A DNA stretch of 64,000 nucleotides from UBA5536 sp964592595 (lineage in GTDB: Bacteria; Bacteroidota; Bacteroidia; Bacteroidales; F082). How positions within the stretch are numbered: position 1 is the first letter of the stretch; every line of letters starts with the position of its first letter. The notes under the pieces are model-generated. The model ran no database searches. It was not told the origin of the DNA and saw only the letters and a list, made by a program, of their open reading frames with translations. The DNA is taken from positions 1-64,000 of the forward strand of contig CAZQFH010000004.1 in NCBI GenBank assembly GCA_964592595.1, written 5' to 3'. Below, piece by piece: positions 25,132-34,369 of the stretch. A program made the translations under genes and the position numbers.

Positions 25132-25150
25132 CTTATCAAAACCAAAACTC

Positions 25151-26506
25151 ATGAACAAAATCAGCAGAAGCGAATTTATCCGGCTGAGTGTGCTGGCCGG
25201 CGCAGGTTTTAGCCTTTTACCATCAAGTGCAGTTTTTGGCAATAACAACAGTAAATTACGGCTGGGAATTATTGGCACTGGTTTACGCGGACAGGAATTG
25301 TTACGACTTAGTTTGCAGCGCGATGACACCATTGTGCCGGCCCTCTGCGATATTGACGAACGCATGCTCGGAAAGGCATTAAGCATCTATGATAAAGCCG
25401 GTAAACCCCACCCGGAGATTTATAAAGCCGACAACATGGCCTGGCAACACCTTCTTGCCCGCCCCGATCTGGATGCTGTGTTAATTGCCACACCCTGGGA
25501 ATGGCATTATCCGATGGCAATGGAAGCTTTGCAAGCCGGAAAACATGTGGGATGTGAGGTAATCATGGGTACCACAATCGAGGAGCATTGGGATATAGTG
25601 CGGCAGTCAGAAAGCACAGGAATGCAGTATATGATGCTCGAAAATGTGTGCTACCGCCGCGATGTGATGGCAGTGCTGAATATGGTTCGTCAGGGTGTTT
25701 TTGGCGAACTGATTCATATGCAGGCTGGCTATCAGCACGATCTGCGTGAGGTAAAATTCAACGATGGCATTCAGCCTTATGGCGGAGGGTTTTTGTTTGG
25801 ACCAGAAGCTTTTTCTGAAGCACGCTGGCGCACCCAACACTCGCTCGAACGCAATGGCGATCTGTATCCAACCCACGGCATTGGTCCGGTATCAAAAATG
25901 CTGAAAGTCCATGCCGGAAATCGTTTTGTATCGCTCAACAGCATGGCCAGTAAAGGACGCGGGCTGCATGAATATATTTTGGATCAGGCTGGTCCGGAGC
26001 ATCCAAATGCCAAGCGCGACTTCAAATTGGGAGATGTGGTTACCACTATGATCAAAACTGCCAACGGAGAAAGCATTTTGTTGCAACACGACACCAATCT
26101 GCCACGACCTTATTCACTGGGTTTTCGTGTGCAAGGAACCAAAGGACTTTGGATGGATGTGAACAAATCCATCTTTATCGAAGGGCAAAGCGCACCCCAT
26201 CGCTGGGAAGAAGCCCAAAGCTGGCTTCAGCGGTATGATCATCCGCTGTGGAAACGCCTCGAAAATTATGCCGAAGGCGCCGGCCATGGCGGCATGGACT
26301 TCTTTGTAGTTAACGCCTTTATTCAGGCAATAAAAAATGCAGCAACTGTTCCGATTGATGTTTACGATTCCGCTGCCTGGAGCGTAATAACCCCATTGTC
26401 AGAAACTTCAATAGCACAAAACGGCAGCCCACAGGATTTCCCCGATTTTACAAACGGCACATGGAAAACCAAACCCGATATTTTCGCACTTGATGACCGT
26501 TACTAA
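25151..26506 (+). CDS. Gfo/Idh/MocA-family protein, GH109-like glycosidase
   Basis: 451 residues with a signal-like N-terminus (LSVLAGAGFSLLPSSAVFG). A Rossmann NAD-binding motif LGIIGTGLRGQELL is followed by DAVLIATPWEWHYPMAMEALQAGKHVGCE, the Gfo/Idh/MocA pattern, and YPTHGIGPVSKMLKVHAGNRF, a stretch typical of GH109, the NAD-dependent alpha-N-acetylgalactosaminidases. An exported location fits that family. The next two genes encode a sugar nucleotidyltransferase and a hexosamine-kinase-like protein, which favours release and salvage of N-acetylhexosamines. An ordinary oxidoreductase is the alternative. Confidence 0.75.
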   Translation: MNKISRSEFIRLSVLAGAGFSLLPSSAVFGNNNSKLRLGIIGTGLRGQELLRLSLQRDDTIVPALCDIDERMLGKALSIYDKAGKPHPEIYKADNMAWQHLLARPDLDAVLIATPWEWHYPMAMEALQAGKHVGCEVIMGTTIEEHWDIVRQSESTGMQYMMLENVCYRRDVMAVLNMVRQGVFGELIHMQAGYQHDLREVKFNDGIQPYGGGFLFGPEAFSEARWRTQHSLERNGDLYPTHGIGPVSKMLKVHAGNRFVSLNSMASKGRGLHEYILDQAGPEHPNAKRDFKLGDVVTTMIKTANGESILLQHDTNLPRPYSLGFRVQGTKGLWMDVNKSIFIEGQSAPHRWEEAQSWLQRYDHPLWKRLENYAEGAGHGGMDFFVVNAFIQAIKNAATVPIDVYDSAAWSVITPLSETSIAQNGSPQDFPDFTNGTWKTKPDIFALDDRY

Positions 26507-27389
26507 TCAAAGTTTGGTGATTATGGCTGCCGGACGCTCCCGCCGTTTTGGCCAGCCTAAGCAGCTGCAAATTGTAACCCAAAAAGGCAACTGGCTGATG
26601 GATTTTGCTGTATATGATGCACTTCGATTAGGATTGCAGCAAGTCGTTATCGTCGTTTCGGAGGAAAACCAGCAATTGATCAATAAGCATTATAAACCAC
26701 TAAGCCAAAAAATACATATAAAAACTATTGTCCAGCAACAGCATCCGGCAGGCTTCGAAAAGCTAACCCAACAATTTGCCCGGCAAAAACCATGGGGAAC
26801 CGGACAGGCTGTGCTTACAGCTGTAGAAATGGTAAACCATGATTTTGTATTGCTTAATGCGGATGATTTTTATGGTTTTGAAAGTTTACAGAAGGCCATT
26901 GAATTTTTAAGGCAGCCGGTAAATTCCGAACAGCATGCGTTAACAGCTTTTAGACTGGGCAATACACTTACAGCTGACAAACCCTATTCGAGAGCAATTT
27001 GTAAAACAACTGCAAGTGGCTACCTCAGCGCTCTCAACGAACACACAGCCTTAAGCCGTAAAGACCAAGTTGCTGTTGATCAAATTACAGAAGAAACTTT
27101 TTCGCTAAAAAGTCTGGTTTCGATGAACTGCTGGGCTTTTCGTCCGCAGATTTTTAACCTGCTCGCAGATGGTTTTAGGAATTTCTTAACTGCAAAGCCA
27201 AAAGCTGAACAAGAGTTTTTTCTTCCAAAAGTGATTCAAGAGGGGATTCAATCAAATCAACTTCAGGTAAAAGTGCTCGAATCACAGGAACAATGGGTGG
27301 GATTAACCTATCCTGAGGATTTTGAAATAGTGCAGGATCATCTGCTGAAATTAATTCTGCGAGACCACTATCCGGAGGTATTATGGTAA
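26493..27389 (+). CDS. Sugar-phosphate nucleotidyltransferase
   Basis: About 298 residues with the nucleotidyltransferase signature VIMAAGRSRRFGQPKQL at the N-terminus, VLLNADDFYGFE as the metal-binding Asp region, and WVGLTYPEDFEIVQDHL near the end. ATG 26493 overlaps the previous gene by 14 bases and the gene ends with seven bases of overlap into the kinase gene, so the three are coupled. Paired with the kinase it should make a UDP- or other NDP-hexosamine. The exact nucleotide and sugar are not readable. Confidence 0.8.
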   Translation: MTVTNQSLVIMAAGRSRRFGQPKQLQIVTQKGNWLMDFAVYDALRLGLQQVVIVVSEENQQLINKHYKPLSQKIHIKTIVQQQHPAGFEKLTQQFARQKPWGTGQAVLTAVEMVNHDFVLLNADDFYGFESLQKAIEFLRQPVNSEQHALTAFRLGNTLTADKPYSRAICKTTASGYLSALNEHTALSRKDQVAVDQITEETFSLKSLVSMNCWAFRPQIFNLLADGFRNFLTAKPKAEQEFFLPKVIQEGIQSNQLQVKVLESQEQWVGLTYPEDFEIVQDHLLKLILRDHYPEVLW

Positions 27390-28459
27390 GACAAAATTTT
27401 GATGAAGTGCTGGCTGCTTTTCCGGTGGCCGGAAGTTTTACCATTTCCTCTCTTGGGAAAGGTCACATCCACAAAAGTTATAAAATATGCCCTGTAAATC
27501 AATCCGCTGATCCTTGCTGTTTCGTTTTGCAACGGATCAATACAGCAATTTTCAGGCAACCCGAATATATTGCAAATAACTGGCAACTTACGGCTCAATA
27601 TCTTTTTAAGCAAAACCCCGAATATCAGTTTTTACGTTTTATCCCTACTCAATCAGGTCATTACTTTTTTGTTCACAATCAGTATCATTGGCGCCTGTTA
27701 CCTTTTTTGGAAGGCGAAGTTTTTGAACACAGCAGGCAGGAGGAAAAGGTATTTCAGGCAGCTAAAGCTTTTGGCACTTTCGCCAGGCTAACCGCCAAAA
27801 TTGACCTAAGCGAGTTTAACGAAATAATTCCAAATTTTCATGATGCCACCGCGCGATGGAAACAATTTACAACGGCACTTTCGGCAGCTTCGCCTTCGCG
27901 AATTAAAAATGCCGAAGCGGCTATTAACCTTATTTATCAATTTGAACCTATCATCCATAAAGCCAATGATTTACAGCATAAACTCCCGAAAAGGCTTCAG
28001 CATATGGATGCCAAACTTGGGAATGTTTTATTTACGCCAAATCAAAAACAGCCAGCTATTTTGCTGGACCTGGATACCCTAATGCCAGCGACCATACTTT
28101 CGGATACCGGAGATATGATTCGCAGCATGGCAGCCAATACATCTGAGGAAGAAACCAACCTCAAAAAAGTTTATATCAACAAAGAAATGCTCGAAGCCGT
28201 GCATGAAGGTTGGATGCATGGGCTCAATCAAACCTTGGAAGAAAAGGAAAATAAGCTTTTCTACTTTTCTGGTGAATTTATCATACTGCTGCAGGCAATA
28301 CGATTTATAACCGATTACTTTCTCAATGATCAGTATTATCCGGTTGATCATCCTGAGCATAACCTCAACAGGACAATGAACCAACTAAAGCTTTTGCAAT
28401 CGCTAATTGCAATTCAAAAAGACTATCCCCTCAATGAAAGCTGCTGCAATTTGTCGTAA
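27383..28459 (+). CDS. APH-fold sugar kinase, N-acetylhexosamine 1-kinase-like
   Basis: 358 residues of the aminoglycoside-phosphotransferase fold. The Brenner motif is HMDAKLGNVLF and the DFG-like metal site lies in LDLDTLMPATILSDTGDMIRSMA, a version seen in NahK-like N-acetylhexosamine kinases. Immediately coupled to the nucleotidyltransferase (seven-base overlap). Its 3' end overlaps the convergent FNR-like gene by 37 bases. Predicted to phosphorylate GlcNAc/GalNAc at C1 for salvage. Confidence 0.8.
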   Translation: MVRQNFDEVLAAFPVAGSFTISSLGKGHIHKSYKICPVNQSADPCCFVLQRINTAIFRQPEYIANNWQLTAQYLFKQNPEYQFLRFIPTQSGHYFFVHNQYHWRLLPFLEGEVFEHSRQEEKVFQAAKAFGTFARLTAKIDLSEFNEIIPNFHDATARWKQFTTALSAASPSRIKNAEAAINLIYQFEPIIHKANDLQHKLPKRLQHMDAKLGNVLFTPNQKQPAILLDLDTLMPATILSDTGDMIRSMAANTSEEETNLKKVYINKEMLEAVHEGWMHGLNQTLEEKENKLFYFSGEFIILLQAIRFITDYFLNDQYYPVDHPEHNLNRTMNQLKLLQSLIAIQKDYPLNESCCNLS

Positions 28460-29124
28460 TCCGAAAGTTCGATATGCTTGGTTTCCAGTCTGATAATCCC
28501 AGCCTGTTCAAATTCCTTCAAAATACGTGTGGTACTTTCTTTAGTCATATTCGACATCTCACCGATTTCCTGCCTGGTAATTGTCAAATCAAAAATCCTT
28601 GATTTGTAAATTTTTTCCGACAGGTAAATCAGCACATCTGCTAAGCGGCCGTGCATTTGCTTTTGAGTAAGGCTGATCAGCCGCTGGAAATTGATCACGC
28701 TATTCTGGCTGCAATGTTTGAGCAATGCTTCTGCAAAATCCGGATTGCTGCGCATGACCTTTCTCACGTTTTCGATGGCAATAAAACAAGCTGTTGTTTC
28801 CGTGAGAGCTGCGACAGAATAATGATAGCGATAGTCAGTAAATAAGCCGGGGCCTCCAAAAAGCTTCCAGGGAATGATCAGTTCGAGTAGCAGGTTTTTT
28901 TTATCGTATCCTTCAAGATACATTTTTGCCATTCCGCCTGTAACGATTATCATATGCGAAGCTGAGGTTCCTTGTTTTACGATATTCTCACCAGTATTAA
29001 AAACAACTTCAAACCGATTGGCATTGGCGATATTAAGCTCCTCAAAACTCAATAAATTAAACAAAGGTGAGCGTTCGTTACAAGTCTCGCAGCTAACGCA
29101 AGTATCTGTTCTTCTATTAATCAT
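28423..29124 (-). CDS. FNR-like Crp-family regulator with N-terminal cysteine cluster
   Basis: 233 residues. The N-terminus has three closely spaced cysteines (C9, C12, C15 in TCVSCETC), then a cyclic-nucleotide-binding-like beta barrel (about 30-140), a dimer helix, and a winged helix ending with TRQEIGEMSNMTKESTTRILKEF. Further Cys residues occur in TTACFIAI and KHCSQN and could supply a fourth ligand, as in FNR. Probably an oxygen- or redox-sensing [4Fe-4S] activator. Its targets are unknown; no perfect TTGAT-N4-ATCAA box was found in the window. Confidence 0.82.
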   Translation of the reverse strand: MINRRTDTCVSCETCNERSPLFNLLSFEELNIANANRFEVVFNTGENIVKQGTSASHMIIVTGGMAKMYLEGYDKKNLLLELIIPWKLFGGPGLFTDYRYHYSVAALTETTACFIAIENVRKVMRSNPDFAEALLKHCSQNSVINFQRLISLTQKQMHGRLADVLIYLSEKIYKSRIFDLTITRQEIGEMSNMTKESTTRILKEFEQAGIIRLETKHIELSDYDKLQQLSLRG

Positions 29125-29323
29125 AAATTTGACATTAAACTAAATACTACTAAAATAAGAATTTCAGCTTAAATTAAATGCTTTTTTTTCAAAGCAAATA
29201 CGTATTTGGCAGCAATTAAGTGATCAAAAATACATGAAATATTGATCTAACACAATTATGTTACTTAAAGAGTTGACAAACAAAGTATTTTCAAAATAAC
29301 TCAAATTATGAACAAGCTTAAGA

Positions 29324-30454
29324 TCATAAAATTACGATTCTTTTTGTCGAAATTTGGTCAGTTGTTAGCAGGTGTAACAAATAAATTCCTTTGCTAAATT
29401 GTGGTATTTTGATCTGAACTTCAGCTGCAAGATTTGTTAAAGTATGTACATAAACAATATTTCCCAGCTGATTGGTAAGCCTGAATTCAACCGCGTCAGC
29501 AGGCAGATCCGATAAGTTGAGTACATTATCATACAAGGGATTAGGATAAAACATCCATGCTGGCTCAAAAGTTGAACTCAGCCCAACAGGCTCTGCAAGA
29601 CTAAAATCCTTCACAAAATCCCAGATCATCTCCGAAGCACTGATATCCATATTTACATTGCCTATTCCACTGCCATTTGAGCCGGGCCAGGTGTGGCCGC
29701 CATTGATAATTTTAAGCAAACGGATGGGTTTCGCACTGGCACATTCCACCCAGTCGTATTGTTCTACAGTTGATCCTTCCTGCACCATATCAGGTAAATT
29801 GATGAGCACGGGATCGTCAACACATCCGTTTTTTATAATCCAGTAATTGAGGGTTGTTTCCACGCTTTCAATTCCATTAAAACCATTATAGGGAACCACA
29901 AAATCGGAAGTGCCATGAATATGAAGCAATGGAACAGAAGCTTCTGAAGTCCAGTTTTGAAATGCTGTTGTGCTTACTGTACCCGCTACTGGAGCAATGG
30001 CAGCAATTTTGTTACTTAACTGATAAGCCAGCCTGTAACTCATAAATCCACCATTCGAAAAGCCTGTAGCATAGATGCGGTCAGTATCAATCTCATATTC
30101 TGCCGACAATGTATCAATCAAAACCTCAATAAACCCAACATCATCTGCTGTTGAACCACCAGAAAAATCAACATTCCAGCTGTTACCAATACCTTGCGGA
30201 TATACCACCGCGAAGCCCTCACTTTCGGCCAGCTGATTAAACTGACTGTATTGCATGATGCCTTGAGCCGTTTGCGTATAACCATGCATCGCTATCAAAA
30301 GTGGTTGTGCTTCAGCTGGATTAGCCGCAGCAAAAAAAATGTACGTTCTTTCCACGCCGTCATGGATGATGCTTCCGCTTTGCTGTGCTTTTAATGCAGT
30401 AAAACCAAGTTGAACTATCACAAATAATCCTATGAGCAATGTGATCTTTTTCAT
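29324..30454 (-). CDS. Secreted PHB-depolymerase-family esterase with T9SS sorting domain
   Basis: 376 residues. Signal peptide, then an alpha/beta-hydrolase domain (about 24-285): oxyanion stretch LLIAMHGYTQTA, nucleophile elbow GFSNGGFM, and a late His in INGGHTWPGSN. This is the LpqC/PHB-depolymerase-like esterase family, which includes feruloyl and acetylxylan esterases. Residues about 300-376 are a T9SS C-terminal domain (FYPNPLYDNVLNLSDL...GIYLLHLLTT). Exported and probably surface-attached or released. Lone gene with about 200 A+T-rich bases downstream in which I see nothing. Confidence 0.88.
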   Translation of the reverse strand: MKKITLLIGLFVIVQLGFTALKAQQSGSIIHDGVERTYIFFAAANPAEAQPLLIAMHGYTQTAQGIMQYSQFNQLAESEGFAVVYPQGIGNSWNVDFSGGSTADDVGFIEVLIDTLSAEYEIDTDRIYATGFSNGGFMSYRLAYQLSNKIAAIAPVAGTVSTTAFQNWTSEASVPLLHIHGTSDFVVPYNGFNGIESVETTLNYWIIKNGCVDDPVLINLPDMVQEGSTVEQYDWVECASAKPIRLLKIINGGHTWPGSNGSGIGNVNMDISASEMIWDFVKDFSLAEPVGLSSTFEPAWMFYPNPLYDNVLNLSDLPADAVEFRLTNQLGNIVYVHTLTNLAAEVQIKIPQFSKGIYLLHLLTTDQISTKRIVIL

Positions 30455-30526
30455 AATTTACAGTTTAATTGAAATGGCTGCTATCTCACGCTTTTTGTGC
30501 ATCTTCGCACCGCAAATAACACCTCT

Positions 30527-31225
30527 ATGCAACACCTCAAAGTTAGGAATGTTTATTCTGGCATGCTAATTCTGCTGTTTTCTTTCCATTTTTCAGCTTA
30601 TGCCCAAAAATGGAACATTAGTCTGAAACCCGCATTAAGCATCGCAACAGGAGATTATGCGGCACATAAATTATATACAGGGAGTTTTGCAGCAACTGGA
30701 TTCAACGGAAGTCTTGAGTTAAATTATGCAATAGACCAACGATTGATATTAGCTTTGGAAGGTGGAACGTCGCTTCATGCAGTTGATGTTGCGGCATTGG
30801 GACTCGCAACGGTGCAATCAGATCCCTTTATGGAAGATGTGTATATCAGAAGTGAAGCCAACCGAAATACTTATCTTTTAGCCGGCGCGAAATATACTTT
30901 TAACCTTCCCTTAAAACTACATTCAGAAGCCGGCATCAAAGCAGGTGTAATGCGTTCAGAAACACCCTATCAGCTTTACAAACCACGTTATTTTTTAACA
31001 GGCCCCGAATACTACGAAATCACTTCGGCAATGGATTATAGTTTTGCGCTTTCGGCCGAAATGGCGCTGCTTTATCCCATCGAAAACTGTTATGAAGTCG
31101 GATTAGGTTTGCAATGGTTAAGTGCCTCACCTGCTTTCGGATTCAATACATCAAGCGGAATTAGAGTTGATAAAAGGCCTGTGCAAATGCTAAACATCGC
31201 ATTCAGGTGGAGATTCCTCCTGTGA
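30527..31225 (+). CDS. Outer-membrane beta-barrel protein
   Basis: 232 residues from ATG 30527, with a signal peptide ending SAYAQ and a mature part of alternating strands (KWNISLKPALSIATGDY, LILALEGGTSLH, TYLLAGAKYTFNL, the last strand RPVQMLNIAFRWRFLL ending in an aromatic-hydrophobic pattern). Resembles small porin-like or outer-membrane protein beta-barrel families of Bacteroidota; no specific function. The longer frame from 30497 adds a polar leader before the signal peptide and is not preferred. Confidence 0.65.
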   Translation: MQHLKVRNVYSGMLILLFSFHFSAYAQKWNISLKPALSIATGDYAAHKLYTGSFAATGFNGSLELNYAIDQRLILALEGGTSLHAVDVAALGLATVQSDPFMEDVYIRSEANRNTYLLAGAKYTFNLPLKLHSEAGIKAGVMRSETPYQLYKPRYFLTGPEYYEITSAMDYSFALSAEMALLYPIENCYEVGLGLQWLSASPAFGFNTSSGIRVDKRPVQMLNIAFRWRFLL

Positions 31226-31294
31226 TTGACAATAAAACGGCTAATTTTAAGTTTATAAAACGGCTCAATCGCCAATCAAATTAATAAAAGACGT

Positions 31295-33625
31295 ATGCAT
31301 ACTTTCAGAAAATTTGGTTTTGGGATTTTACTTGCACTGCTGCCTGTTTTGCTTCCGGCTCAAAATCCGGGCATTGGCCAGTGGCGAACCCACTTGCCCT
31401 ATCAACGTGTGATTGATGTGGAAGTGTGGGATTCAAAAACCTATGCCGCAACACCTTACGAATTATTTATCTTTGATAATACCGACAACAGTTTGAGCCT
31501 CCTCAACAAAGTGAACGGGCTAAGCGACATCGGAATCAGCTCCATTGCCTTTAGCGAGGAACATCAGGTTTTATTGGTTGCATACAGCAATACCAATGTA
31601 GATTTGATTACTGAAGCTGGAATTACGAACCTGAGCGACATTAAAGACAAAGAACTCATCGGCAACAAAACAATTAACGACATTTTGTTTTTCAACAGCT
31701 TTGCCTACCTGTCGTGTGGTTTTGGCATTGTTGTGCTTGACATGGAACGTCAGGAGGTAAACGACACCTATCTGATTGGACCTGAAGGTAGTTACATCAA
31801 TGTTTTTGACCTGGATGTACTTAACGGAAACCTTTACGCAGCAACAGAATCCGGCGTTTATTATGCCAGCCTCGAAAGCCCTAATCTGGCTGATTTTAAT
31901 GCCTGGACCAAAGATGAAACCTTAATTCATCCCGATCTTTCTTATAACCATTTGGAACAATTTAATGGCAAGCTGTTTCTGAATTATTCCAGAAATACCT
32001 ATAATACAGATACGCTCTTTGTTTTTGACGGACAACAATGGGATTATTTCGAGCGTGAAATCACTTCCCGCAGGGCAATGCTGCGAGCCTATGAAGATCA
32101 GCTTTTAATCTGTAACAACTACAATGTCAGCGTATTCAATAATCAACTTCAGCTGGAAAAAAATATATACAACCCTGGCGAATCAGGCATTGAACCACAA
32201 GCTATTGCCCGCGACAATCAAAACACCTATTGGATTGGCGACAGATCGCGCGGTCTGATTAAATCTACCAATGGTTTTGATGGCGAAAATATTCGTCCAA
32301 ACGGACCCGGAACCATCAATGTTTACGAACTCAAAGCTCAAGGCGATAAGGTTTGGGTAGCCAGCGGAGGTCGTGCCAATAACTGGGCCAAATTGTATAT
32401 GGTAGATGGCGTTTTTTCGTTTGATGGCGCCACCTGGACTACACATAATCGTGCTAATACCCCTGCATTTGATTCTATTTCGGATTTTGTGAGTGTGGCC
32501 ATCGACCCGCAAAACACCAATAAGGCCTATATCGGAAGCTGGCAGGAAGGCGTAATGGCTTTTGAAAATAACACACTCAAAGAAGTATATTCAGAGCATA
32601 ACAGCAGTTTACAGGGCTGGGTTGCCGATCCAAATCTGGTAAATATAAGCGGATTGGATTTTGATAGCTACAACAACCTCTGGGTAGCTAATACAGGTGC
32701 CCCGCATCTGCTTTCGATGCGCACTCCGGCAGGCGAATGGCAGTCGTTTAGCCTGGGAGCCTCCGCCAGCGGAATCGATATTGCCAATATGATAGTTGAT
32801 CGGAACAACTACAAGTGGATTATACGCCGATCAGAAGGAATGGTAATGGTGTTCAACGACAACAATACCTTTGATATTGCGGCAGATGACAAGCTTAAAA
32901 TACTAAGCGGAACATCAGGAAACGGGGCTATACCCGGCAATCAACTGCTTTCGATGGCTGTTGATCTGGAAGGTGCAGTGTGGGTTGGAACCGATGCAGG
33001 CCCGGCTGTTTTTTACAGTACCGAACGCATTTTTTTGCAAGGCCAAAACTTTGATGCAACACGTATTTTGGTTCCCCGAAATGACGGCACCGGACAAGCC
33101 GATTATTTGCTGGGCAGCGAAAAAATCCTTTCAATAGCCATTGATGGTGGTAATAATAAGTGGTTTGGAACAGAAAATGGCGTATTTCAAATGTCGCCCG
33201 ATGGTTTGGAACAACTCAATTATTTTAATACCGATAACAGCCCTTTGCTTTCGAATACCGTAAATAGCATTGCCATCACTGATGATGGAGAAGTGTATCT
33301 CGCTACCAATAATGGTATCATTTCTTTCAAAGGAGTAGCTACTCCAGGCGGGCCAATTAATTCGGATGTTTTTGCCTATCCTAATCCGGTACGACCCCAA
33401 TACAATGGCCCTGTTGCCATCAAAGGACTGGTGCGAAATGCAATTGTAAAAATTACCACAGTAAATGGCAGTCTGGTCTATCAAACCCGTGCCGAAGGCG
33501 GACAAGCCGTGTGGGATGGCCGAACACTCAACGGAAAAGACGTAGAACCTGGGATTTACCTTGTTTTTGTTAGCGACGACCTGGGATTGGAAACAATGGT
33601 AACAAAAATTATGATGATGCGCTAA
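31295..33625 (+). CDS. porZ: T9SS component PorZ
   Basis: 776 residues. Signal peptide, then repeated beta-propeller segments beginning QWRTHLPYQRVIDVEVWDSKTYAAT and LSLLNKVNGLSDIGISSIAFS, which match the N-terminal region of PorZ, followed by VWVASGGRANNWAKLYMVDG and other two-component-propeller-like blades. The final 85 residues form a C-terminal sorting domain (VFAYPNPVRPQYNGPVAIKGL...GIYLVFVSDD). PorZ is a surface subunit of the T9SS attachment complex. Its stop precedes recO with no gap, a common arrangement in this phylum. Confidence 0.85.
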   Translation: MHTFRKFGFGILLALLPVLLPAQNPGIGQWRTHLPYQRVIDVEVWDSKTYAATPYELFIFDNTDNSLSLLNKVNGLSDIGISSIAFSEEHQVLLVAYSNTNVDLITEAGITNLSDIKDKELIGNKTINDILFFNSFAYLSCGFGIVVLDMERQEVNDTYLIGPEGSYINVFDLDVLNGNLYAATESGVYYASLESPNLADFNAWTKDETLIHPDLSYNHLEQFNGKLFLNYSRNTYNTDTLFVFDGQQWDYFEREITSRRAMLRAYEDQLLICNNYNVSVFNNQLQLEKNIYNPGESGIEPQAIARDNQNTYWIGDRSRGLIKSTNGFDGENIRPNGPGTINVYELKAQGDKVWVASGGRANNWAKLYMVDGVFSFDGATWTTHNRANTPAFDSISDFVSVAIDPQNTNKAYIGSWQEGVMAFENNTLKEVYSEHNSSLQGWVADPNLVNISGLDFDSYNNLWVANTGAPHLLSMRTPAGEWQSFSLGASASGIDIANMIVDRNNYKWIIRRSEGMVMVFNDNNTFDIAADDKLKILSGTSGNGAIPGNQLLSMAVDLEGAVWVGTDAGPAVFYSTERIFLQGQNFDATRILVPRNDGTGQADYLLGSEKILSIAIDGGNNKWFGTENGVFQMSPDGLEQLNYFNTDNSPLLSNTVNSIAITDDGEVYLATNNGIISFKGVATPGGPINSDVFAYPNPVRPQYNGPVAIKGLVRNAIVKITTVNGSLVYQTRAEGGQAVWDGRTLNGKDVEPGIYLVFVSDDLGLETMVTKIMMMR

Positions 33626-34354
33626 ATGAGTTCCGATAAAAGCCGCGGGATTGTTTTTCAACAAATCAGATATAGCGATAGCAGCCTGATTGTAAAAGTG
33701 TTTACCGAACATTTCGGATTGCAGTCCTTTCTGATAAAAGGGGCTTTTCAGAAACATTCCAAATTTAGGCCGGCTCTGTTTCAGCCCATGAGTGTAATAC
33801 ATTTTGTGAGCAAGCAAAAACAAGGCAGAGATTTACATTATATGCAGGAAATCGGCCTCGAATTCCATTTCCATCAGCTGCATCAGGATATGGGAAAAAA
33901 TGCTATAGTAATGTTTATGAGCGAGCTGCTCAGCCACGCTATTCACAGCCAGGAACCCGAGCAGGATTTGTTCGATTTTTTACTGCAAACATTGCAATGG
34001 CTCGATTTAACCAGCGATTCTTATGCTGCCTTTCCGCATTATCTCATGCTGGAGTTGAGTCGCTTTCTTGGCTTTTATCCCAAAATAAATAGTCATCAGC
34101 CTTTGGCTATTTTTGATATGATGGAAGGCCAGTTCAAAAAACATCAACCCGAACATCCTTATTTTTTAAATGAAACATTAAGTGAATACCTGCATCAACT
34201 TGCATCGAAGCGCCCTGACCAACTGGCTTCGTTACAATGGGATTCGGCCTGGAGACGACAATTACTTGGAGAGTTGATCAATTATTACAAACTGCATGTT
34301 CCAGGCTTTAACGGCCTAAAATCGCATGAAATTCTTAAAGTAATCCTGGCCTGA
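33626..34354 (+). CDS. recO: DNA repair protein RecO
   Basis: 242 residues beginning directly after the PorZ stop. N-terminal OB-fold typical of RecO (GIVFQQIRYSDSSLIVKVFTEHFGLQSFLIKGA) and a helical C-terminal domain (GFYPKINSHQ, then YYKLHVPGFNGLKSHEIL). The zinc-finger cysteines of some RecO proteins are absent, as is usual in Bacteroidota. Cytoplasmic, acts with RecFR in recombinational repair. Confidence 0.9.
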   Translation: MSSDKSRGIVFQQIRYSDSSLIVKVFTEHFGLQSFLIKGAFQKHSKFRPALFQPMSVIHFVSKQKQGRDLHYMQEIGLEFHFHQLHQDMGKNAIVMFMSELLSHAIHSQEPEQDLFDFLLQTLQWLDLTSDSYAAFPHYLMLELSRFLGFYPKINSHQPLAIFDMMEGQFKKHQPEHPYFLNETLSEYLHQLASKRPDQLASLQWDSAWRRQLLGELINYYKLHVPGFNGLKSHEILKVILA

Positions 34355-34369
34355 TTAGCGCATAAATCG

